Shown here: one piece after another, positions 1-8,263 of the stretch | How positions within the stretch are numbered: the first letter of the stretch is position 1 | How the letters are laid out: every line of letters begins with the position of its first letter | DNA from: Albidovulum sp. | Lineage (GTDB): Bacteria; Pseudomonadota; Alphaproteobacteria; Rhodobacterales; Rhodobacteraceae | Length of the DNA: 34,228 nt | Reading direction: 5' to 3' | Assembly: GCA_030837785.1 (NCBI GenBank) | Contig: JAUQYA010000108.1 | Span: forward strand, 1 to 34,228 | Notes under the pieces: generated by a model | Database searches by the model: none | What the model was told of the DNA's origin: nothing | What the model saw: only the letters and a program-made list of their open reading frames with translations | Made by a program: the position numbers and the translations under genes

Positions 1-3000
1 CCGACCGGGCATATCCTCTCGAACGGCAACTACGGCGTGATGCTGACGCCGACGGGCGAAGGCTACAGCCGCTGGCGCGACATCGCCGTGACACGCTGGC
101 GGGGCGAACCCACCCAGGCCACCTTCGGATCCTTCATCTTCCTGCGCGACACCTCCGGCGACATGGCATGGTCGGCGGCGGTCCAGCCGACCGGCGCCGG
201 GCGCGAATTGCACCGGGCGGCGTTCAATGAGCATCACGCGGCTTTCACCCATCAGGCCGCCCGGCTGACGACAACCACAGAGGTGGTCGTCTCGGCCGAG
301 GACGATGCCGAGGCGCGCCGCGTCACCCTGACCAACACCGGCCGCCGCGCGCGGGAGGTCGATGTCACCTCCTACGCCGAACTCGTGCTCGCACCGCTCG
401 CGGCCGACATTGCTCACTCCGCGTTCTCGAAACTGTTCGTGGTGACCGACTACCTGCCGGAGCTTGGCGTGATCATCGCCACCCGGCGCAGAAGGTTGCC
501 CGAGGAACCCGAGGCATGGGCCGCCCACATCGCCGTCGTCGAGGGCGAGGAAACCGCTCCGATCCAGATCGAGACCGATCGCGCCGGGTTCATCGGCCGG
601 GGGCGAACCATCGCCGATGCCGTGATGGCGCGCGCGCCGCTCTCCGGCACGGTCGGCACGGTTCTCGATCCGATATTCTCCATCCGCAGACGCGTCAGCG
701 TCCCGCCCGGCGGCACCACGCGCATCACCTTCTGGACGATGATCGCGACCTCGCCCGAAGCGCTTCTCGATCTGGTCGATCGTCACCGCGACCCTTCGGC
801 CTTCGCCCGCGCGGCGACTCTCGCCTGGACGCAGATGCAGGTGCAGTTGCGCCATCTGGAAATCACCCATGCCGAGGCAGCGGAGTTTCAGAGGCTCGGG
901 GGCATGATCCTGCGCAATGATCCGCGACTCCGCGCCTCTCCCGCCCAGATTGCCGCCGACGCCGGCCCGCAGTCGACGCTCTGGCCCTGGGGCATTTCGG
1001 GCGATCTGCCGATCGTGGCGTTGCAGATCGAGGATGTCGACGACATTGCCACCCTGCATCAGGCCCTCAGCGTCCACGAATACTGGGGCATGCGCGGGCT
1101 TGCCGTCGATCTGGTGATCCTCAACGACCGGTCGTCCTCCTATGTGCAGGACCTTCAGAACGCCATCGAAAGCGCGGTCCGTGCGGCACGGTCGCGCCCC
1201 GGCGCGGATCACGTCCACTCTCCCACGCGCGGGTCGATCCATACCCTGCGCTCCGACCTGACAAGCCGCGAGGCGAGGGATCATCTCCTTGCCGTCGCCC
1301 GCGTCATCCTTCTCGCCAGCCGGGGGGAGATCGGAGCCCAGTTGCGCGCCCTTCGCCCGGCGGCTGTCTCCGCCCCCGCGCCACCCCGCCGGCTGCCGGC
1401 GACGGCCGCCGACCCGCCGATCCCCGATCTGGAATTCTTCAACGGCATCGGCGGCTTCGCCGACCGGGGCCGGGAATATGTCACCGTGCTGAGCAAGGGC
1501 CAGACGACGCCCGCGCCGTGGATCAACGTCATCGCCAATCCGCGCTTCGGCTTTCAGGTGTCGGCCGAGGGCAGCGGTTTCGTCTGGTCGGAAAACAGCC
1601 GCGAGAACCAGCTCACGCCCTGGTCGAACGATCAGGTCTGCGACCCGCCGGGCGAAGCGATCTATCTGCATGACCCATCATCGGATCGGCTCTGGACCCC
1701 GACGGCGCTGCCGATCCGGGGGCAGGGGACCTATGTCGCGCGCCACGGTTTCGGCTATTCGACCTTTCACCATGCCGCCAACGACATCGCGTCCGAGATG
1801 ACCCAGTTCGTGCCGCTGGAAGGCGCCGTCAAGGTGACGCGCCTGACCTTGCGCAACACCGGCGCGACCCGGCGCCGGCTGAATGTCACCGCCTATGCGG
1901 AGTGGTCGCTGGGCAGCGCGCGGAGCACATCGGCGCCGCATGTCGTGACCTGGAAGGACCCCGCGACCGGGGCGCTTCTGGCAAGGAACACCTTCACCAC
2001 GGCCTTTCCCGGCCGCGTCGCGTTTGCCGATCTGGGCGCGCAGACCGACAGCCTGACGGCCGACCGGGCGGAGTTCCTCGGCATCGGCGGGACCCTCGCA
2101 TCGCCCGCCGGCCTGGGCGATGCCGCGCTCTCAGGCCGCACCGGCGCCGGCCTTGATCCCTGCGCCGCCCTGCGGCGGAAGGTGGCCCTGGATCCCGGCG
2201 GGACGGTCGAGATCCTTTTCCTTCTCGGCGAGGCCGAAAGTGCCGATGCCGCAAGCGCCCTTGTCGCGCGCACGCGCGCCGAAGACCCCGCCCGGACACT
2301 CGATCAGGTAAGGCAGTTCTGGACCGACCAGCTGACCGCGGTCCAGGTTGCCTCGCCGGATCGGGCGATGGACATCCTGCTGAACGGCTGGCTGCTCTAT
2401 CAGACGCTCGCCTGCCGGATCTGGGCGCGAGCGGGGTTCTACCAGGCCAGCGGCGCCTACGGCTTCCGCGACCAGCTTCAGGACGGCATGGCCCTGGCCT
2501 TCGGCCGCCCCGACCTGACGCGCGAGCATCTCTTGCGCGCGGCGGCCCGACAGTTCCCGGAAGGCGACGTCCAGCATTGGTGGCTGCCCCACTCCGGGCA
2601 GGGGGTGCGGACCCGCATCTCGGACGACCGGGTCTGGCTCGGCCATGCCGTCGCCCATTATGTCGCGGTTTCCGGCGACGACGCCGTGCTGGACGAACAG
2701 GTGCCGTTTCTTCATGCCCCGGCGCTTCTGCCCGGTGCGCATGACGACTTCGCCCAACCCGCCGTCAGCGAAGACACGGCGAGCCTTTTCGAACATTGCG
2801 CCCTCGGGCTGGACCAGGCGATCCTCTTGACCGGCGACAACGGCATGCCGCTGATCGGCACCGGCGACTGGAACGACGGCATGAACCGCGTCGGCGACGG
2901 CGGCAAGGGGACAAGCGTCTGGCTCGGCTGGCTGCTGATCGCGACCCTGGAGCGCATGGCCCCGATCGCCGGCGGCCGCGCCCCGGAGCGGGCAGGGCGC

Positions 3001-3837
3001 TGGCGGGCGCATGCGCAGTCGGTGAGGGCCGCCATCGAGACCCACGGCTGGGACGGCGAATGGTATCGCCGCGGCACGTTCGATGACGGCACGATCCTCG
3101 GCTCGTCCGGTTCCGCCGAATGCCAGATCGACAGCATCGCCCAGTCATGGGCCGTGCTGTCCGGCGCGGCGCCCCGTGACCGGGCCGCGATGGCGATGGC
3201 GTCCTTCTCCAGACGGCTGGTCCGCCGCGACCCGGGCCTCGCCCTTCTCTTCACGCCGCCCTTCGACCGCACGCCGCTCGATCCCGGCTATATCAAGGGC
3301 TATCCGCCCGGCCTGCGCGAAAACGGCGGCCAGTACAGCCACGCCGCCATGTGGGCGATCCTGGCGCTGGCAAGGCTCGGCGACGGCGACGCCGCGGGCG
3401 ATCTCTTCGCGCTGCTCAATCCGATCAACCACGCGTCGTCGCGGGCCGCGGCCGAGCGCTACAAGGTCGAAGCCTACGTGGTCGCGGCGGACGTCTATTC
3501 CACCGGTCGCCACGAGGGGCGGGGTGGCTGGACATGGTATACCGGGTCGGCCGCATGGATGTTTCGCGCCGGCATCGAGGGGCTCTTCGGTCTTACCCGT
3601 CGCGGTGCCCGCCTGCATCTCGCCCCCTGTTTTCCTGCCGCGTGGCCGAAGCTCTCGGCGACCGTCCGCCTTGGCCGGGCGTGCTACGAAATCACCATCC
3701 TCAACCCCCATCAGAGCGGCAGGACCGTCACGCAGGCCACCGTCGATGGCAAGCCGTTGCAGGTCTCGCCCGAGGGGGTGGAAATTCCCCTGGCCGATGG
3801 CGACCACAGGGTGACGGTTACGCTCGGGCAGGGCTGA
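1..3837 (+). CDS. ndvB: Cyclic beta-1,2-glucan synthase, C-terminal part (5' end outside window)
   Basis: The reading frame is open from base 1, so about 1,278 C-terminal residues of a normally ~2,800-residue inner-membrane protein are present. The N-terminal GT84 glycosyltransferase part lies outside the window. Two Glyco_transf_36 (GH94 beta-sandwich) domains are visible. One starts at the very edge (SNGNYGVMLTPTGEGYSRW, then FIFLRD) and the second lies near bases 1425-2270 (PWINVIANPRFGFQVS, GFVWSENSRENQLTPW). An (alpha/alpha)6 GH94 phosphorylase domain follows, with GAYGFRDQLQD near base 2454 and GTGDWNDGMNRVG near 2860; the aspartate in the DWND motif is the family's general acid. In the family, the GH94 part trims the protein-linked beta-1,2-glucan before cyclisation. 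The product is periplasmic cyclic glucan for osmoadaptation and host interaction. The protein ends in an ordinary C-terminal sandwich with TGA at 3835. The next gene starts 87 bases later. Confidence 0.93.
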   Translation, partial: PTGHILSNGNYGVMLTPTGEGYSRWRDIAVTRWRGEPTQATFGSFIFLRDTSGDMAWSAAVQPTGAGRELHRAAFNEHHAAFTHQAARLTTTTEVVVSAEDDAEARRVTLTNTGRRAREVDVTSYAELVLAPLAADIAHSAFSKLFVVTDYLPELGVIIATRRRRLPEEPEAWAAHIAVVEGEETAPIQIETDRAGFIGRGRTIADAVMARAPLSGTVGTVLDPIFSIRRRVSVPPGGTTRITFWTMIATSPEALLDLVDRHRDPSAFARAATLAWTQMQVQLRHLEITHAEAAEFQRLGGMILRNDPRLRASPAQIAADAGPQSTLWPWGISGDLPIVALQIEDVDDIATLHQALSVHEYWGMRGLAVDLVILNDRSSSYVQDLQNAIESAVRAARSRPGADHVHSPTRGSIHTLRSDLTSREARDHLLAVARVILLASRGEIGAQLRALRPAAVSAPAPPRRLPATAADPPIPDLEFFNGIGGFADRGREYVTVLSKGQTTPAPWINVIANPRFGFQVSAEGSGFVWSENSRENQLTPWSNDQVCDPPGEAIYLHDPSSDRLWTPTALPIRGQGTYVARHGFGYSTFHHAANDIASEMTQFVPLEGAVKVTRLTLRNTGATRRRLNVTAYAEWSLGSARSTSAPHVVTWKDPATGALLARNTFTTAFPGRVAFADLGAQTDSLTADRAEFLGIGGTLASPAGLGDAALSGRTGAGLDPCAALRRKVALDPGGTVEILFLLGEAESADAASALVARTRAEDPARTLDQVRQFWTDQLTAVQVASPDRAMDILLNGWLLYQTLACRIWARAGFYQASGAYGFRDQLQDGMALAFGRPDLTREHLLRAAARQFPEGDVQHWWLPHSGQGVRTRISDDRVWLGHAVAHYVAVSGDDAVLDEQVPFLHAPALLPGAHDDFAQPAVSEDTASLFEHCALGLDQAILLTGDNGMPLIGTGDWNDGMNRVGDGGKGTSVWLGWLLIATLERMAPIAGGRAPERAGRWRAHAQSVRAAIETHGWDGEWYRRGTFDDGTILGSSGSAECQIDSIAQSWAVLSGAAPRDRAAMAMASFSRRLVRRDPGLALLFTPPFDRTPLDPGYIKGYPPGLRENGGQYSHAAMWAILALARLGDGDAAGDLFALLNPINHASSRAAAERYKVEAYVVAADVYSTGRHEGRGGWTWYTGSAAWMFRAGIEGLFGLTRRGARLHLAPCFPAAWPKLSATVRLGRACYEITILNPHQSGRTVTQATVDGKPLQVSPEGVEIPLADGDHRVTVTLGQG

Positions 3838-3924
3838 CGCCACCTGCATCCGAGCGGGAACATATGCCTTCGGGCGAGGTTGATCAGGCACCAGATTTCG
3901 CAAACCAGACCTGGAGGAGCGCAG

Positions 3925-4221
3925 ATGGACCACAGCAAACATGCCCGCCTCGCCGAAAGCAACCTGAACGAAGTCACCCTTCTCGATATGCCGATCTACG
4001 ACATCGAGGATCGCAAGGTCGGCACCGTGTCGCATGTCCACGGCAAGGGCCACGCCGTTCAGGTCGTCGTCGACGTGGGCGGCTTCCTCGGCATCGGGGC
4101 AAAGCCGGTGGCGCTCTCCGCCGATCAGCTGGATTTCATGCGCGACTCGAATGGCGATGTCCACGCGCAGACTTACTGGACCAAGGATCAGATCAAGGGC
4201 CTGCCGGAACACCATCACTAG
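3925..4221 (+). CDS. Small PRC-barrel domain protein
   Basis: This 98-residue protein starts at ATG 3925, preceded at 3913-3920 by a strong ribosome site (GGAGGAGC); an upstream in-frame ATG at 3880 lacks one. The core reads as a single PRC-barrel (MPIYDIEDRKVGTVSHVHG, then VVVDVGGFLGIGAKPVALS), the beta-barrel fold named for photosynthetic reaction centre subunit H and RimM. The tail ends in a His-rich GLPEHHH. Stand-alone PRC-barrel proteins of this size are common in alphaproteobacteria and their biochemical role is mostly unknown, often linked to stress. No signal peptide or membrane segment is visible, so it is probably cytoplasmic. It follows ndvB in the same direction but with its own ribosome site; co-transcription is possible and not shown. 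Confidence 0.85.
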   Translation: MDHSKHARLAESNLNEVTLLDMPIYDIEDRKVGTVSHVHGKGHAVQVVVDVGGFLGIGAKPVALSADQLDFMRDSNGDVHAQTYWTKDQIKGLPEHHH

Positions 4222-4283
4222 GATCCCATTTCACACCGGACGGACCTCAACCAGCGTCCCGCCCCTCGGGTGCGGCGCGCGCG

Positions 4284-4698
4284 ATGGCCGTCAGAGCGGG
4301 GGCTGCGATGCTCGCACCGGGGCGATGGTTCAGAGTCGTTGCACTGAGTGTCGCCGTGATGTCGGCGGCGTCTTGCGAACAGGCCGGGTACAGCGTCTCG
4401 CAGGGCTACGGGCCCGATCCCGTCCTGCCCGCCCCGAAGCCCCGGTTGATCCCCACGGTCCACATCGCCCCCGCAAGGGGCTGGCCGGAAGGCGCGACGC
4501 CTGCCGCGGCGAGGGGGCTTCGGGCGGAGCCATCGCGTCACCTCCTTCGCGACCGGCCTGCGCAACGCCAACGGCCTGTCCTGGCAGCCGGGCAGCAAGG
4601 CGCTGTGGGTCGTGGTGAACGAACGCGACGAGATCGGCAGCGACCTCGTGCCGGACTACATGACCTCGGTGCGCGCCGGCGGGTTCTACGGCTGGCCT
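4284..4698 (+). pseudogene. Remnant of a PQQ-dependent sugar (sorbosone) dehydrogenase
   Basis: Two pieces of one family are joined out of frame. From ATG 4284 or 4308 there is a lipoprotein-like N-terminus (VVALSVAVMSAASC), then LIPTVHIAPARGWPEGATP, the usual start of the soluble PQQ glucose/sorbosone dehydrogenase family. Near 4511-4528 the frame changes. The sequence then resumes much later in the fold with HRVTSFATGLRNANGLSW and VNERDEIGSDLVPDYM, ending at GGFYGWP near 4696. Roughly the central half of a ~400-residue protein and everything after GFYGWP are missing. The 3' break abuts the opposite-strand kinase remnant. The family assignment rests on remembered family motifs; the disruption is read directly. 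Confidence 0.75.
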
Positions 4699-5190
4699 CC
4701 GGATTCATTCCAGTCCAGCCGCAGGACCTGGGTGGCGGGATCCACCTTCCCGCCGATATGCACCCGGCTTCCGGGAGCCGAAAGCGCCCCATATTTCACG
4801 GCGTTCGTGGCCAGCTCATGCAGCACAAGCCCGAGGGCGAGCGGCCGGTCGGAATCCAGGGCAGGATCGTCGTCATGCTCGATCACGATGGCGTGCCGAT
4901 CCTTGTAGGGGGCCAGAATCCGGTCTGCCAACGTACTGAGCCGGTCGTCATCCGCCCCGCCGAAGGCAAGCACGTGCGCCTCGGACAGGGCCCGCAACCG
5001 CCCCAGAAGATCCTCGCGGTACTCTTCCGCCGATTGCCCCTCGACCCTGGTCCGCCGAGCGATCGACTGGGTTACCGCCAGCAGATTCCTGATCCGATGC
5101 TTGAGTTCGCCGAACAGGATATCCCGGGCCAGGTCGCGCTGAATGCGCTTGGTGGCGTCAATCAGCGACAGCAGGAGCGAACTGCTTGCG
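4686..5190 (-). pseudogene. Remnant of an HWE/HisKA_2-type sensor histidine kinase
   Basis: On the minus strand the frame reads from about 5190 down to a TAG at 4686-4688. It contains the phosphoacceptor region (ELKHRIRNLLAVTQSIARRT, the H after ELK) and the N-box of the ATPase domain (LALGLVLHELATNAVKYGAL). It stops shortly after LRLDWNESGG, where intact HWE kinases continue with a glycine-rich stretch that completes the nucleotide pocket. No start codon with a ribosome site is visible, and any N-terminal sensor (PAS or GAF) domain is gone. The protein is cut at both ends: on one side it runs into the sugar dehydrogenase remnant, on the other into the aminopeptidase remnant. It cannot be a functional kinase as it stands. 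Confidence 0.78.
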
Positions 5191-5207
5191 TTTCCCGGCG
5201 TTCGCAG

Positions 5208-5936
5208 CGCTCGCCCCGCGCCCGCGACCTGGGCCTGCCATTTCCCGGCACGCCCGGGCCCCTCAATGCGATCACCGACATCCCCGGTCTGGCGGTTGGG
5301 TTCTGCACACTAACCGACCCGGCGCGAGAGATGCGTACTGGCGTCACCGAAGGCTCGGTCGGGGGCGGCAACGGCATGATCGCCTACGAATTCAAGGCCG
5401 GCACCGGAACATCATAGCGTGTCGCCGCGATCGGTGGGCAAAGCTGGACCGTGGGGGTGCTCGTCCAGGCCAACCACGGGCTCCGGCCCTGGCTGTCGAT
5501 CCTCGGCCGCGCGGTGGGCCAGCTTATGCCCGAGGGCTGCTTCAGCGAACAAGAGGCAGGACCGATTATCGTGATCCTTGCAACCGATGCGCCGCTGTCG
5601 GGCCTTGCTCTGCGCCAGATGGCCAAGCGTGTGGCGCTTGGCATCGGGCGCGGAGGCACATCCGGAGGCAACAATTCAGGCGACATCTTTCTGGCGCCGT
5701 CCATTGCTGATCCCGGTCCGATGCCTGGCGCAGCAACGGCGCTGATCACCCGGCAGGAGATCAACATTGACCGGACCGACCCCCTCTATCCGGCGGCCGT
5801 CGAGGCGGTCGAGGAAGCCGTGGCCAACGCCATCGTCGCGGGTGAGGAAGCGGTCACCGTCAAGCCCAGGGGCAAGGTCTGCCACGCGATCGACGCGAGG
5901 CGTCTGACGGAGATATTCACAGGCGAAGCCGGCTGA
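5208..5936 (+). pseudogene. Disrupted P1-family (DmpA-type) aminopeptidase
   Basis: The S58/DmpA family start RDLGLPFPGTPGPLNAITDI lies at 5223 onward, followed by DIPGLAVGFCTL and MRTGVTEGSVGGGNGMIAYE. Intact members have well over 100 residues between the RTGVT and GGGxGM blocks, so an internal in-frame deletion is evident near 5345-5360. A TAG at 5415-5417 then interrupts the frame after GTGTS. The same frame continues with RVAAIGGQSWTVGVLVQAN and the catalytic region GGTSGGNNSGDIF, where self-cleavage would generate the N-terminal serine, ending at TGA 5934. No start codon is apparent before RARDLG. Intact enzymes release N-terminal D- or L-amino acids from peptides. This copy is dead by three independent lesions. 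Confidence 0.85.
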
Positions 5937-6162
5937 CCGACCCCGCGGAGAGAGGTTATGGGAGGATATGGAGACTGACCGGGAAAGCATCAGCTATCCC
6001 GGTCAATGCCTGGATGGATTTCTCAAGCCGGAACAAGGCGGGCGACAACCTGCCAGAGGAAATGACCCAGTGCGATGCATTGGCCTGGATGGGAGTGCAC
6101 GGGCGGTGCGACATCTACGGATACATGCTCGCAGCGCAGACGGGATTGTCGCAGGGGCGGCC
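5937..6162. other. Unassigned remnant sequence between aminopeptidase and IS66 fragments
   Basis: No convincing gene is seen. Short overlapping frames start at 5968 (90 codons, ending inside the IS66 fragment) and 6014, but neither has a good ribosome site nor a recognisable domain upstream of the IS66-like tail. I read this as further decayed DNA in the same graveyard. Confidence 0.4.
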
Positions 6163-6240
6163 AGCCGCACCATCGCACGCATCCCGGACTACAAGATCAA
6201 CAGGGTCGATGAACTGCTGCCCTGGAAGTGGAACGGGTAG
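6163..6240 (+). pseudogene. C-terminal tail of an IS66-like transposase
   Basis: The last 25 codons before TAG 6238 read SRTIARIPDYKINRVDELLPW and then KWNG. The pattern of Ile-Pro-Asp, a basic stretch, then V-D-E-L-L-P-W is the typical extreme C-terminus of IS66 (TnpC) transposases. The match is limited to these codons; the catalytic DDE domain, the accessory orfs and the inverted repeats are not present. It is a scar showing that an IS66-type element was once here. Being short, the call could be mistaken. Confidence 0.5.
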
Positions 6241-6260
6241 CGGTCAGGCCGGACGCTTGC

Positions 6261-6288
6261 ACAGGTTCGAATCCTCTCCGGTGCGCCA
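6261..6288 (+). other. tRNA 3'-end remnant (tRNA-Arg-like T-arm, acceptor and CCA)
   Basis: The bases form a T-arm (ACAGG, loop TTCGAAT, CCTCT) with one stem mismatch, followed by an acceptor strand CCGGTGC, a G discriminator and an encoded CCA. This resembles the 3' end of alphaproteobacterial tRNA-Arg. No D-arm or anticodon arm precedes it; the upstream bases are the IS66 remnant and a short spacer. A free-standing tRNA 3' end is what site-specific integration into a tRNA gene leaves behind as an att repeat. The assignment to Arg is from memory of family sequences. Confidence 0.6.
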
Positions 6289-6343
6289 AGGTCTCCGCCC
6301 ACGTTCCGAAAGCTCCCGGCCGGCGGCGGCATGGCCGGGGCGG

Positions 6344-7231
6344 TCATGGCAACTGGCCGAGGAAGGCGACAGCGACGGGGCCGGTCAGATGGAGGGTGCC
6401 GTCCTCCTGTTCCTCGACGAAGAGGCGGCCTCCCGGCATGGCAACTTCCATTCCCGCCGCACGGGTGCGGCCAAGCCTTCGCGCCGCGACGAGCGCCGCG
6501 CAAGCACCGCTGCCGCAGGCCCGGGTGAGGATCCCCGGCCGCTCCCACACCACGAGCTTCATGTGGGTCGCGTCGACGATCTCCGCCACGCCGACATTCG
6601 CGCCCTCGGGCAGAAGCGGATGGTGCTGCAACTCGTCGGCCCAGCGTGGCACGTCGACTTCCGCGAGCCTGGGCACGAAGCAGACCAGATGCGGGTTGCC
6701 CATGCTGACGGCGGCCTGCGCCCGGAGCGGCCCCGCGGCGAGATCGAGCGCAAGTGTGTCGCGCGCCTCGGCGAGCGGGATCGCCCGCCAGTCGAGACGC
6801 GCGGGCGGCTGGTGCAGGGTGACGGTCCGCTCGCCGGCCGCATGGCCCTCGATGATCCCGCCCGCGGTGCCGATCCTGACCCGCATGGCCCCGGTCTCGC
6901 CCAGCATGAGCCAGGCCACGCAGCGCGTGGCGTTGAGGCAGGTCGGCGCCTCCTGTCCGTCGATGTTCCAGATGCGCAGGAAAACCCCGGTATCGGGAGC
7001 GCGAGGGGCCTCCAGCACCAGAAGCTGGTCGCCGCCGATGCCGGTGTGGCGGTCGCACAGCGCGGCGATCGTGGCGGCGTCGGGCCGAAAGGGTTGGCGG
7101 CGGCCGTCGAAGACGATGAAGTCGTTGCCCGCCCCGTGCATTTTCAAGAACCCGCCCGGTCGGGCGAGTGCCCCGCGCAGCCGCGCGGGGGCACCGCAGG
7201 GGGAATGTTCGCGCACTCTGCTCGGCGACAT
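6344..7231 (-). CDS. DapF-like diaminopimelate (amino acid) epimerase with altered active-site loop
   Basis: The product has 295 residues. ATG 7231 is preceded by GGAGG about 10 bases upstream, giving a 30-residue extension before the usual DapF start MHGAGNDFIVFD (residue 31). Other family marks are GIGGDQL (65-70), NIDGQE, MGNPH (177-181) and the second catalytic cysteine in TRACGSGACA (Cys239). The first catalytic Cys98 lies in TCLNATRC, where DapF normally has CGNGxRC or CGNAxRC, so the glycine after the cysteine is leucine. The usual ERGxGxT reads ERPGILT. DapF interconverts LL- and meso-diaminopimelate for lysine and peptidoglycan synthesis. These changes at the substrate loops suggest a paralogue with another amino acid substrate, so no gene symbol is assigned. 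It is divergent from the ABC transporter. Confidence 0.85.
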   Translation of the reverse strand: MSPSRVREHSPCGAPARLRGALARPGGFLKMHGAGNDFIVFDGRRQPFRPDAATIAALCDRHTGIGGDQLLVLEAPRAPDTGVFLRIWNIDGQEAPTCLNATRCVAWLMLGETGAMRVRIGTAGGIIEGHAAGERTVTLHQPPARLDWRAIPLAEARDTLALDLAAGPLRAQAAVSMGNPHLVCFVPRLAEVDVPRWADELQHHPLLPEGANVGVAEIVDATHMKLVVWERPGILTRACGSGACAALVAARRLGRTRAAGMEVAMPGGRLFVEEQEDGTLHLTGPVAVAFLGQLP

Positions 7232-7339
7232 CGGGGGCTTGCCTCCTTCGGTAGCGTTATGCTCTGATGCATCGTCAGGGACATGCTGTCAAATTGGCGC
7301 CACTTGCGCGGCACGTCGCGTATGGACAGGAGAGGGCTG
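7232..7339. promoter_or_regulatory. Divergent promoter region between dapF-like gene and ABC operon
   Basis: These 108 bases separate two outward-reading genes and must hold the starts of both transcripts unless the transporter is read from elsewhere. I cannot pick out a convincing -35/-10 pair or operator by eye. The ribosome sites of both genes are clear (GGAGG for the epimerase; AGGAGAGG at 7328-7335 for the permease). Confidence 0.5.
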
Positions 7340-8263
7340 ATGGATCTTGCCCGGCAGGAACCCGACGCCGTCGGCGCGAGGCGCAGGGGAGCGGGGTGGA
7401 GGCTCTACGATCCGCGGCTCGCCTGGCTTCTGGTGGCGCCCGCAGCCCTCCTGCTTCTGTGCTTCCTCATCCTGCCGATCGTCGTGATGGCGGCCTACAC
7501 GTTCTTCACCTTCGTCACCGCCGGTGTCGAGGAGGCAACGCTCACGCTGGCCAACTGGCACGAGTTCGTGACCGACAGCTATTATCACGGTTTCCTGCTG
7601 AAGACGCTCCGGGTCGGCGCCGTGACGGCGCTGATCTGCGGCCTGGTGGGCTATTTCCCGGCCTATTTCATCTGGGCCACCACCTTCCGGCACAAGTGGC
7701 TCCTGCTTCTCCTCCTGATCGTGCCGTTCTGGATCAGCTTCACCATCCGCACCTTCTCCTGGATCCACATCCTTGGCGAGCAGGGGCTGATCAATGTCTG
7801 GCTGGTGCGGCTCGGCCTGATCGAACAGCCCGTGCGGATGCTCTACACCGAGGGCGCGGTGATCATGGGGCTGGTGCACTTCCTGCTGCCCTACATGATC
7901 CTGAACGTCTATGTCAGCCTCGAAGGCATCGACCGCACGCTGATCGCGGCGGCGCGCTCGATGGGGTGCACCAATGCGCAGGCCTTCCGCGAGGTGACGC
8001 TTCCGCTGTCGCTGCCGGGGCTCGCCGCCGGGCTGATGCTCTGCTTCGTCCTGGCTGCGGGAAGCTACGTCACGCCGCAGCTTCTCGGCTCGGGGCGCGA
8101 TGCGCTGTTCGGCAACCTGATCTACGACACGATCATGGGGCAGTTGAACTGGCCGATGGGGGCCACGCTCTCGATCGTGCTCTTCGTCGTCCTGGGCAGC
8201 GTGGCCGCGGTCTATACCCGTTACATGGGCATGTCGCAGATCGTGAAGGGGCTTGGCGGATGA
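7340..8263 (+). CDS. ABC transporter permease, PotB-like (spermidine/putrescine class)
   Basis: ATG 7340 follows AGGAGAGG at 7328-7335, giving 307 residues; an in-frame ATG at 7283 would add 19 residues without a ribosome site. There are six predicted membrane segments, the first at LAWLLVAPAALLLLCFLILP. The cytoplasmic coupling loop is AAARSMGCTNAQAFREVTLP, the EAA motif of the binding-protein-dependent permease family. Overall form matches PotB/COG1176 importers for polyamines, opines or related cations. The stop overlaps the start of the next permease (ATGA at 8260-8263), so the two are translationally coupled. The substrate cannot be read from the permease. Confidence 0.92.
   Translation: MDLARQEPDAVGARRRGAGWRLYDPRLAWLLVAPAALLLLCFLILPIVVMAAYTFFTFVTAGVEEATLTLANWHEFVTDSYYHGFLLKTLRVGAVTALICGLVGYFPAYFIWATTFRHKWLLLLLLIVPFWISFTIRTFSWIHILGEQGLINVWLVRLGLIEQPVRMLYTEGAVIMGLVHFLLPYMILNVYVSLEGIDRTLIAAARSMGCTNAQAFREVTLPLSLPGLAAGLMLCFVLAAGSYVTPQLLGSGRDALFGNLIYDTIMGQLNWPMGATLSIVLFVVLGSVAAVYTRYMGMSQIVKGLGG

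Noticed and set aside
6240..6288. Complete tRNA gene
   Set aside because: Only the T-arm, acceptor 3' strand and CCA are present. No D-arm or anticodon arm precedes them and the T-stem has a mismatch.
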